A DNA stretch of 36,410 nt, from contig NZ_MKRN01000188.1 in assembly GCF_001896955.1 (NCBI RefSeq), forward strand, positions 1 to 36,410, given 5' to 3'. Position numbers and translations under genes: made by a program. This document shows, one piece after another, positions 28,024-36,410 of the stretch (its first letter is position 1; each line of letters starts with the position of its first letter). The notes beneath the pieces were generated by a model. It saw only the letters and a program-made list of their open reading frames with translations. It had not been told where the DNA came from and ran no database searches. Source of the DNA: Nitrobacter sp. 62-13 (lineage in GTDB: Bacteria > Pseudomonadota > Alphaproteobacteria > Rhizobiales > Xanthobacteraceae).

Positions 28024-30567
28024 TCATAAATGGCGGAGCACGCCGGCCGGTTTCTGGTTCAGCGCCATCAGCGTGCCGGCCAGTCCCAGCGCGACGGTGA
28101 CAAGCAGCGCAGCGGCGACCACCAGGGCCGCGCTGCCCGCCTGCCACTCGAAACCGAGCGTCATCAGCCGCGTCACGATCAGCCACGCCGCGACCGAACC
28201 GGCGGCCACGCCGAACACGGCGGTAGCCGCGCCGAGCATCAGATACTCCAGGGTGTAGGCGCCGAGCAGCCGCAACCGGGTGGCGCCGAGGGTTTTCAGG
28301 ATCACAGCATCGTAGACGCGATGGCGATGGCCCGCGGCCAGCGCGCCGCCGAGGACGAGAATCGCCGAAATCAGGGTGACGGCGCTGGCGCCGCGGATCG
28401 CCAGCACCAGGTTGGTGACGACAGTTCCGATGGTTTCCAGAGCTTCGCGGACCCGCACGCTGGTCACCATCGGAAAGGCGCCGGCAACAGCCTTGACGAT
28501 GGCGGCGTCTTCGACAGCGCCATCATGCGTCTCGGTCAGGGTCGCGATATGGGTGTGGGGCGCGCCGCGAAAAGCGTTGGGCGAGAACACCAAGACGAAA
28601 TTGATGCCGAGGCTCTGCCAGTCCACGCTTCGCATGTTGCTGATGGTGGCCGTGACGTCGCGACCAAGCACGTTCACGACGACGGCATCACCGAGCTTGA
28701 GCCCCAGTCCGTCGGCGAGCTTCTTCTCGAACGACACAAGCGGCGGCCCGTCATAGTCCGGTCCCCACCATTGCCCCTCGACCACCTTCGACCCCTTCGG
28801 AACCTCGCCGGTATAGGTCAGGCCGCGGTCGCTCTGCAGCACCCATTCGGCTTCGCGGGAGGGTTTCAGGTTCTCGGCTCTGACGCCGCGCGCCGCGACG
28901 ATGCGTCCGCGCAGCATCGGGACATCTTCCACCGTCGCTTGCGGAACCTGCTGCTTGAGAAACGCGGTAAACCGCTCCGATACCGATGACGGAATGTCGA
29001 TGAAAAAAAACGTCGGCGCGCGCTCCGGCAATGCGGCCAGGAACTGACGGCGCAGATTGCCGTCGATCTGGGTGATCGTGACCAGCACGGCAAGGCCGAG
29101 CCCGAGCGAAAGCACCACCGAGGGCGTCAGCGTTCCCGGACGATGGATGTTCGCGACCGCAAGCCGCACCGTGGTGATTCGCGATCGCGGCAGCCTGCGC
29201 GCCAGCGCCATCAGGGCAGAGGCAATGCCGCGCAACAACGCGAACACCAGCGCCGACGCCGCCACGAACACCAAAGCCACGCGCTTGTCGTAGGCAAGAC
29301 CGATCGCGATCCCGATCAGGAGCGCAATCATGAGCGCCATCCAGACCAGGTAGCTCGTCTGCGGGCGGCGACCTTCGTCGGCCACTGCGTCCCGAAACAG
29401 CGCCGCGACCGGAACGTCATGAACCCGCGCCAGCGGCCACATGCCGAAGGCCAGCGCCGTCAACAGGCCGTACACCGCCGACAACGCCAACACCTCGGGA
29501 TGCAATGCCGGGACCACCGGCAGCGGCAGGAGATGACCGAAGGCGCCGACGACGGCAAAGGGCAGCGCCGCGCCAACGGCCAGACCGGCAAGCGATCCGA
29601 GAGCGGCCAGCACCATGACCTGCGTCAGATAGATCGCAAACACATCACGTCCGGTCGCGCCCAGCGCCTTGAATGTCGCGATGACGTCGCGGCGGCGATC
29701 GACGTGGCTCTTGACGGCATTTCCGACGCCGACGCCTCCGACCAGTAGGGCAGCAAGACCGACCAGAGTCAGATACTGCGTGAATCGCGAAATGGTCCGC
29801 TCCAGTTGCGGCGACGCATTGTTGCGGCTGCGGATGTTCCAGCCCGCCTCCGGCAGCGCCACTCGCGCATCGTCGGCCAGCGCCGACGCTGCGCCGTCGT
29901 CCGCGCCATTGTCGGCAAGCCGTACCCGATAAGTCCAGCGCACCAGGCTGCCGGGCTGCAGCAAGGCGGTGGCGCGCAAGCCATCGATGCTGGCGAGGAA
30001 GCGGGGGCCCAACCCAAGACCGCCCGCCAGCTTGTCGGGCTCGGCATCCACCGCGCTGCGGATTTCAAAGGTAGCGCTGCCGATCGTGACGCGATCGCCG
30101 ACCTTGAGATCGAGCCGCGCCAGCAGCGCCGGATCGACGGCCGCGCCGAACACGCCGTCGCGCTCAGCGAGCAGATCGGCCATCGGAACGTTCGGCTCAA
30201 GCGTCAGCGCTCCGAGCATGGGATAGGCCCGGTCGACCGCCTTGAATTCGACAAGCGCCGGCTTGCCGTTCGGCGCACGCGCCATCGCGCGCAGCGTCGC
30301 CGCCACAGACACCTCTCCTCGGGCACGCAGGAATGCGATCTCCTCCGGCTTCGCCTCGCGCTGGATCAGCGAAAAGGCGACATCGCCGCCAAGCAGCGTG
30401 CGGCCCTCTCGCGCCAGCCCCTCCGACAGACTCGACGCCATCGAGCCAACGCCGGCGATCGCCATGACGCCGAGCGCAATGCAGGCGATGAAAACATAAA
30501 AGCCGCGCAAGCCGCTGCGCAATTCGCGCAAGGCCAGACGGAGGGGAAGAAACGGCATGCGAGTCAT
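28024..30567 (-). CDS. ABC transporter permease, FtsX-like (YbbP type)
   Basis: 847 aa LRLALRELRSGLRGFYVFIACIALGVMAIAGVGSMASSLSEGLAREGRTLLGGDVAFSLIQREA; FtsX domains with VGNAVKSHVDRRRDVIATFKALGATGRDVF. Confidence 0.94.
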   Translation of the reverse strand: MTRMPFLPLRLALRELRSGLRGFYVFIACIALGVMAIAGVGSMASSLSEGLAREGRTLLGGDVAFSLIQREAKPEEIAFLRARGEVSVAATLRAMARAPNGKPALVEFKAVDRAYPMLGALTLEPNVPMADLLAERDGVFGAAVDPALLARLDLKVGDRVTIGSATFEIRSAVDAEPDKLAGGLGLGPRFLASIDGLRATALLQPGSLVRWTYRVRLADNGADDGAASALADDARVALPEAGWNIRSRNNASPQLERTISRFTQYLTLVGLAALLVGGVGVGNAVKSHVDRRRDVIATFKALGATGRDVFAIYLTQVMVLAALGSLAGLAVGAALPFAVVGAFGHLLPLPVVPALHPEVLALSAVYGLLTALAFGMWPLARVHDVPVAALFRDAVADEGRRPQTSYLVWMALMIALLIGIAIGLAYDKRVALVFVAASALVFALLRGIASALMALARRLPRSRITTVRLAVANIHRPGTLTPSVVLSLGLGLAVLVTITQIDGNLRRQFLAALPERAPTFFFIDIPSSVSERFTAFLKQQVPQATVEDVPMLRGRIVAARGVRAENLKPSREAEWVLQSDRGLTYTGEVPKGSKVVEGQWWGPDYDGPPLVSFEKKLADGLGLKLGDAVVVNVLGRDVTATISNMRSVDWQSLGINFVLVFSPNAFRGAPHTHIATLTETHDGAVEDAAIVKAVAGAFPMVTSVRVREALETIGTVVTNLVLAIRGASAVTLISAILVLGGALAAGHRHRVYDAVILKTLGATRLRLLGAYTLEYLMLGAATAVFGVAAGSVAAWLIVTRLMTLGFEWQAGSAALVVAAALLVTVALGLAGTLMALNQKPAGVLRHL

Positions 30568-30579
30568 TTATGTCTACTT

Positions 30580-30622
30580 CGTCATTCCGGGGCGCAAACG
30601 ACGTTCGCGAACCGGAAATGAC
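30580..30622. repeat. Palindromic repeat between ABC permease and ATPase genes (CGTCATTCCGGGGCG...CCGGAAATGAC)
   Basis: gtcattccgg / ccggaaatgac inverted arms. Confidence 0.65.
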
Positions 30623-30652
30623 AGATGATTGTCCGAAACAACGGATGATGGG

Positions 30653-31375
30653 TCACTGCGCCGCTCCGTCGATACGCCCCGAGCGCAGCCGCACCACGCG
30701 ATCGCAGCGTTGCGCGAGCGCGTTGTCGTGGGTGACCAGCACCAGCGTCATGCCGCGCTCGGCATGCTTGGCGAAAAGCAGATCGACGATCTGCTGACCG
30801 GTCGCCTCGTCCAGATTGCCGGTCGGCTCGTCGGCGACGAGTATAGCCGGATCCGGCGCGAACGCCCGCGCCAGCGCCACGCGCTGCTGTTCGCCGCCGG
30901 ACAACTGCGCCGGATAATGATGCTGCCGTTCACCGAGGCCCACGGCCTCCAGTTCGCGCGCCGCGCGCGCCGATGCGTCGGGCGCGCCCGCAAGCTCGAG
31001 CGGCACCGCGACGTTCTCGAGCGCCGTCATGGTCGGGATCAGATGAAATGACTGGAACACGATGCCGACGTGACGGCCGCGAAAACGCGCGAGGGCGTCC
31101 TCGTCGAGAGCATTGAATCGGGCGCCATCGACCACCACCTCTCCGCTGTCAGGACGTTCAAGCCCGGCCAGCACCATGAGAAGCGTGGATTTGCCCGACC
31201 CCGACGGGCCGATCAGGCCGACAGCTTCGGCGCGGCCAATGCGGAGATTGATGTCCTTGAGGATATGGACCCGCGCCGCTCCGCTGCCGAGCGTGAGATT
31301 GACATTGGCGATGGTGATGGCATCCGGAACTTCGGAATAACCGGCCGGCGACGAGCGTTCAATGAGACTATCCAT
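30653..31375 (-). CDS. ABC transporter ATP-binding protein (YbbA/LolD type)
   Basis: MDSLIERSS...[39 protein letters not shown] (Walker A), [32 protein letters not shown]; start ATG at 31375. Confidence 0.95.
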   Translation of the reverse strand: MDSLIERSSPAGYSEVPDAITIANVNLTLGSGAARVHILKDINLRIGRAEAVGLIGPSGSGKSTLLMVLAGLERPDSGEVVVDGARFNALDEDALARFRGRHVGIVFQSFHLIPTMTALENVAVPLELAGAPDASARAARELEAVGLGERQHHYPAQLSGGEQQRVALARAFAPDPAILVADEPTGNLDEATGQQIVDLLFAKHAERGMTLVLVTHDNALAQRCDRVVRLRSGRIDGAAQ

Positions 31376-32060
31376 GCGAAAGTCATATGGGACTTCCTTT
31401 CCAGCAGTCGAGTGGCTGAGATGCACGTTTGCGTGGCTGGCGCTGAGCGTGCTGTTCACAACGTCCGCATTCGCCCAGGCCCCGCCCGCCGGCACGATCA
31501 AGCTCGTCGTGCTCGGCGACTCCTTGAGCGCCGGCCTCGGCCTGCCGGCCGCCGACGCATTTCCGGCGCAATTGGAAAAGGCATTGCAAAACAAAGGGCT
31601 GATCGTCGCGATCAACAATGCGGGCGTTTCCGGCGACACCGCCTCCGGCGGACTCGACCGGCTCGACTGGTCGGTGCCTGCCGACACTCAGGGCGTGATT
31701 CTCGAACTGGGCGCGAACGATGCGCTCCGCGGCCTCGATCCCAAGGTGACGCGCGGCGCGCTGGAAAACATCCTGAAGCGCCTGAAGGCGCGCGGTATCG
31801 CGGTCCTGTTGTGCGGGATGGTCGCGCCGCCGAACTACGGCGCCGAATACGCCGCGCAGTTCAACACGATCTTTCCCGATCTCGCCAGGACATACGACGT
31901 GCCGCTCTATCCGTTTTTTCTCGAAGGCGTCGCGACCGACACGAAGCTCAATCAGGCCGACGGCATGCATCCGACCGCCGCCGGCATAGCGGTGATCGTG
32001 AAGAATATCATGCCGACGGTTGAGTCCTTCGTCCGCGAGATCTCTGCACAGAAGAAGTGA
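31374..32060 (+). CDS. Arylesterase / TesA-like SGNH hydrolase
   Basis: Signal peptide FAWLALSVLFTTSAFAQ, VVLGDSLSAGLGLPAADAFPAQLEKAL, LELGANDALRGLDP, QADGMHPTAAG; ATG 31374 or 31362. Confidence 0.95.
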   Translation: MRKSYGTSFPAVEWLRCTFAWLALSVLFTTSAFAQAPPAGTIKLVVLGDSLSAGLGLPAADAFPAQLEKALQNKGLIVAINNAGVSGDTASGGLDRLDWSVPADTQGVILELGANDALRGLDPKVTRGALENILKRLKARGIAVLLCGMVAPPNYGAEYAAQFNTIFPDLARTYDVPLYPFFLEGVATDTKLNQADGMHPTAAGIAVIVKNIMPTVESFVREISAQKK

Positions 32061-32188
32061 AAAACCGCGTGCTTCGCACCGTCACAGAACTACGATAAAA
32101 GCGGATACGGTGATTCGCCGCCGAAGTGGTTTCGAAGCTCGATTTTCGCCGACTTTCGGAACCTGGCCTCAGCATCGAGGATCTTGCG

Positions 32189-32725
32189 ATGCCGCGTTTG
32201 TTCACCGGGCTGGAGATACCGCCCGACGTCTGCCGCATACTGTCCGATCTGCGCGGCGGTCTGCCGGGCGCCCGCTGGATCGATCCCGAAAATTACCATC
32301 TCACGCTCCGCTTCATCGGCGATATCGACGGCGCCTCCGCCAACGAAATCGCGTCGGTGCTGCTGCGGGTGAATCGCAAACCGTTCGAGGTGACGCTGCG
32401 GGGACTATCGAGTTTCGGCGGTAAAAAACCCCGCGCCGTCGTCGCGTCGGTGGAACCGAGCGGACCGCTGGTCGAATTGCAGGCCGAACTTGAGCGGCTG
32501 ATGCAGCGCTGCGGGCTCGATCCCGAGAGCCGCAAGTTCAAGCCTCACGTCACGCTGGCGCGCTTGCGCGACGCATCCAACCACGACGTCGCGAACTATC
32601 TGTCGGTTAGGGGCTATTTTCCATCCAGAGTATTCACCGCCGAACGTTTCGTGCTGTTTTCCTCGCGTGCCTCGGTCGGCGGCGGACCCTATGTGGTGGA
32701 GGATTCCTACGCGCTCAGCCCGTAA
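32189..32725 (+). CDS. thpR: RNA 2',3'-cyclic phosphodiesterase
   Basis: MPRLFTGLEIPPDVCRILSDLRGGLPGARWIDPENYHLTLRFIGDID...FKPHVTLARLR: two HxT motifs of the 2H phosphoesterase family. Confidence 0.95.
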   Translation: MPRLFTGLEIPPDVCRILSDLRGGLPGARWIDPENYHLTLRFIGDIDGASANEIASVLLRVNRKPFEVTLRGLSSFGGKKPRAVVASVEPSGPLVELQAELERLMQRCGLDPESRKFKPHVTLARLRDASNHDVANYLSVRGYFPSRVFTAERFVLFSSRASVGGGPYVVEDSYALSP

Positions 32726-32798
32726 CCGTCCGACCCGCAAGGTTCTTCAACCAATTCACGACTTGCATTTCGGCTGACATGGAGGGGTAAGCTGTCCG

Positions 32799-33983
32799 AT
32801 GCTTTCGACCTCGCCCACGCTGTTCCGCGATCACTATCAGGATCTCGTCGCATCGGGCGCGATCGAGGCGGACCCCGCGCAGGCGCGGGTGGCGGAAGCT
32901 CTCGCCGCACTGGACGAGCGGCTCATGGCCTACAAGCCGGCCGGCAAAGGCGGCTTTCTCGACAAGCTGTTCCATCCCGACCACGCACCTCCTCCGAAGG
33001 GACTTTATATTTACGGCGACGTCGGGCGCGGCAAGTCCATGCTGATGGACCTGTTCTTCCATGAGAGCGCGGTCACGCACAAGCGCCGCGTCCATTTTCA
33101 TGAATTTATGGCCAACGTTCACGAGCGCATCTTCGCCTTTCGCCAGAGCATCGCGCGCGGCGAAATAGCCGACGCCGATGTCATTCAACTCACCGCGGCC
33201 GCGATCTTCGATGAAGCGTGGCTTTTGTGCTTCGACGAATTCCACGTCACCGATATCGCCGACGCCATGATCCTCGGCCGCCTGTTCGCGCGCCTGTTCG
33301 AACTCGGCACGGTGGTGGTGGCGACATCGAACGTCCCTCCCGAGGACCTCTATGAAGGCGGCCTCAACCGCGTGCTGTTCCTGCCGTTCATCGAGCAGAT
33401 CGAGGAGCGCATGGATATCCTGCGCCTCGATGCACGCACCGACTTCCGCATGGAAAAGCTGGCGGGCGTCACGATGTGGCTGACGCCCGCCGACGCCAAA
33501 GCCGAAGCGACGCTCGACAAGGGTTGGGCGCTCATGACCGGCGGCTCGCCGTGCAGACCTCGCGACATCGCCGTCAAAGGCCACACCTTGCGCGTGCCGT
33601 GCTCGTCCCACGGCGTTGCCCGGTTTTCCTTCGCCGATCTTTGTGAGCAGCCGCTTGGCGCCTCGGATTATCTGGGGCTCGCGCGGGACTATCATACCCT
33701 CATCATCGATCGCATCCCGGTCATGGAGGACGCCGACCGCAACGCCGCCAAGCGGTTCATCGCACTGATCGATACGCTGTACGACAACGGCGTGAAACTG
33801 ATGGCCTCAAGCGACACCGATCCATTATCGCTCTATCGCGCCACTGAAGGCTTCGAGGCGCACGAATTCAAGCGCACATCCTCGCGCCTGATCGAGATGG
33901 GCTCAGAGTCCTACCTGGCCCAGGCCCACGGCCGCGGCAATTCCGCCGCCGGCGGCTCCAGCACCGGACTGGTGGAAACATGA
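32799..33983 (+). CDS. zapE: Cell division protein ZapE (AFG1-like ATPase)
   Basis: PPKGLYIYGDVGRGKSMLMDLFF (Walker A), RVHFHEFMANVHERI, LLCFDEFHVTDIADAMILGRLF, VVATSNVPPEDLYEGGLNR. Confidence 0.96.
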   Translation: MLSTSPTLFRDHYQDLVASGAIEADPAQARVAEALAALDERLMAYKPAGKGGFLDKLFHPDHAPPPKGLYIYGDVGRGKSMLMDLFFHESAVTHKRRVHFHEFMANVHERIFAFRQSIARGEIADADVIQLTAAAIFDEAWLLCFDEFHVTDIADAMILGRLFARLFELGTVVVATSNVPPEDLYEGGLNRVLFLPFIEQIEERMDILRLDARTDFRMEKLAGVTMWLTPADAKAEATLDKGWALMTGGSPCRPRDIAVKGHTLRVPCSSHGVARFSFADLCEQPLGASDYLGLARDYHTLIIDRIPVMEDADRNAAKRFIALIDTLYDNGVKLMASSDTDPLSLYRATEGFEAHEFKRTSSRLIEMGSESYLAQAHGRGNSAAGGSSTGLVET

Positions 33984-34124
33984 CGCGGATTCGCCATCGC
34001 TGGCTTCCGGATCCCGGACAGGAGCCGGAATGCACGCTGCACGACTTGAACGGGCCGGGCGAAAGGTCTAACCACGATCGTATCAAGATTTTACTTATCC
34101 CGCCTTTTTGCCATCAAAGGATAA

Positions 34125-35099
<975 letters not shown>

Positions 35100-35242
35100 T
35101 CGGGCGCGGCCGGCATAAGGCCATCGCGAGGTGACGATCCTTTCGGCTGGTATGTCGCGGATTCATCCGTGACAGACGGAAACAGGTGAAATCGAGAATT
35201 TTCGTTGCCAATTGTCACTGCCACGGGTCGGAGACCATCGCG

Positions 35243-36410
35243 ATGAACATCCACGAGTATCAGGCCAAGGCGTTGCTGCGCGAATTCGGCGTGCCGGTCT
35301 CGCGCGGGGTGCCAGTGCTGAAGGCGTCGGAAGCCGAGGCGGCGGCGAACACGCTGGGCGGCCCGGTCTGGGTGGTGAAAAGCCAGATTCATGCGGGCGG
35401 CCGCGGCAAGGGCAAATTCAAGGAAGCCTCCGCCGGAGACAAGGGCGGCGTCCGCCTCGCCAAATCGGTCGCCGAGGTCGGCGAGTTCGCCAAACAGATG
35501 CTCGGGTCCACGCTGGTCACCGCGCAGACCGGAGCCGCCGGCAAGCGGATCAACCGACTCTACATCGAGGAAGGCTCCGACATCGACAAGGAGTTCTATC
35601 TCTCGGCGCTGGTCGACCGCGAGACCTCGCGGGTCGCCTTCGTCGTTTCCACCGAGGGCGGCATGAACATCGAGGACGTCGCTCACAAAACGCCCGAGAA
35701 AATCGTGACCTTCTCGGTCGACCCCGCTACCGGCATCATGGGGCATCACGGCCGCACCGTCGCCAAGGCGCTTGGCCTGACGGGCGACCTCGCCAAGCAG
35801 GCGGACAGGCTGGTCACACAGCTTTATAGCGCCTTCATCGCCAAGGACATGGCGCTTCTGGAGATCAACCCGCTGGTCGTAACCAAGCAGGGCCAGTTGT
35901 GCGTGCTCGACGCCAAGGTGTCGTTCGACGACAATGCGATGTTCCGTCATTCCGACGTGCTGGCGCTGCGTGACGAGACCGAGGAAGATCCCAAGGAAAT
36001 CGAGGCGTCGCGCTTCGATCTGAGCTATGTCGCGCTCGACGGCCAGATCGGCTGCATGGTCAACGGCGCCGGCCTCGCCATGGCGACCATGGACATCATC
36101 AAGCTCTACGGCATGAGCCCAGCGAACTTCCTCGACGTCGGCGGCGGCGCCACCAGGGACAAGGTCGCGGCCGCCTTCAAGATCATTACCGCCGATCCGA
36201 ACGTGAAGGGCATCCTGGTCAACATCTTCGGCGGCATCATGAAATGCGACGTCATTGCCGACGGCGTCGTCGCCGCGGTGAAGCAGGTCGGCCTCAACGT
36301 TCCGCTGGTGGTTCGGCTCGAAGGCACCAACGTCGACGCCGGCAAGAAAATCATTCGCGAGTCCGGCCTCAACGTGCTGTCCGCCGACGATCTCGACGAT
36401 GCCGCGCAGA
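35243..36410 (+). CDS. sucC: Succinate--CoA ligase (ADP-forming) beta subunit, 3' end truncated by window edge
   Basis: ATG 35243: [62 protein letters not shown]... open to the last base (absent from ORF track because it has no stop in the window). Confidence 0.96.
   Translation, partial: MNIHEYQAKALLREFGVPVSRGVPVLKASEAEAAANTLGGPVWVVKSQIHAGGRGKGKFKEASAGDKGGVRLAKSVAEVGEFAKQMLGSTLVTAQTGAAGKRINRLYIEEGSDIDKEFYLSALVDRETSRVAFVVSTEGGMNIEDVAHKTPEKIVTFSVDPATGIMGHHGRTVAKALGLTGDLAKQADRLVTQLYSAFIAKDMALLEINPLVVTKQGQLCVLDAKVSFDDNAMFRHSDVLALRDETEEDPKEIEASRFDLSYVALDGQIGCMVNGAGLAMATMDIIKLYGMSPANFLDVGGGATRDKVAAAFKIITADPNVKGILVNIFGGIMKCDVIADGVVAAVKQVGLNVPLVVRLEGTNVDAGKKIIRESGLNVLSADDLDDAAQ

Noticed and set aside
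27798-28029. 63-aa ORFs on both strands in the gap between BAX inhibitor-1 and the ABC permease
   Set aside because: No recognisable family, no convincing ribosome-binding site or conservation evidence visible.

Overview
GC-rich alphaproteobacterial chromosome segment. Gene content and repeat families suggest a Bradyrhizobium/Nitrobacter/Rhodopseudomonas-type genome; this placement is an inference from recalled family resemblance. Most of the window is housekeeping: exported isochorismatase-like hydrolase (5' truncated), GNAT, ppa, folD, DUF167, YggT, tRNA-Ala(CGC), an autotransporter, SDR, TerB-like, tRNA-Thr(CGT), the HemY / Mic60-like / hemD / hemC cluster, tsaD, gpsA, EVE-domain protein, DUF2059, acs, S24/HTH regulator, DUF952-pyrD, DUF6460, ATP-dependent DNA ligase plus ligase-associated exonuclease, BAX-inhibitor-1, YbbA/YbbP-like ABC transporter divergent from a TesA-like esterase, thpR, zapE, mdh and sucC (3' truncated). 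I found no large new defence or mobile system. The items most worth a second look are: (i) a palindromic intergenic-type repeat that appears to sit in frame inside the DNA ligase gene; (ii) a degenerate 3'-half copy of tRNA-Thr about 0.9 kb downstream of the intact tRNA, bounding a small cryptic segment with no integrase; (iii) an in-frame TAG splitting a DUF2059 gene whose conserved-looking C-terminus continues past the stop; (iv) an in-frame duplication at the N-terminus of the Mic60-like protein; (v) a 19-aa repeat tract in the autotransporter passenger; and (vi) at least six dispersed palindromic repeat loci, one of which appears to supply a stop codon. No database search or computation was run.
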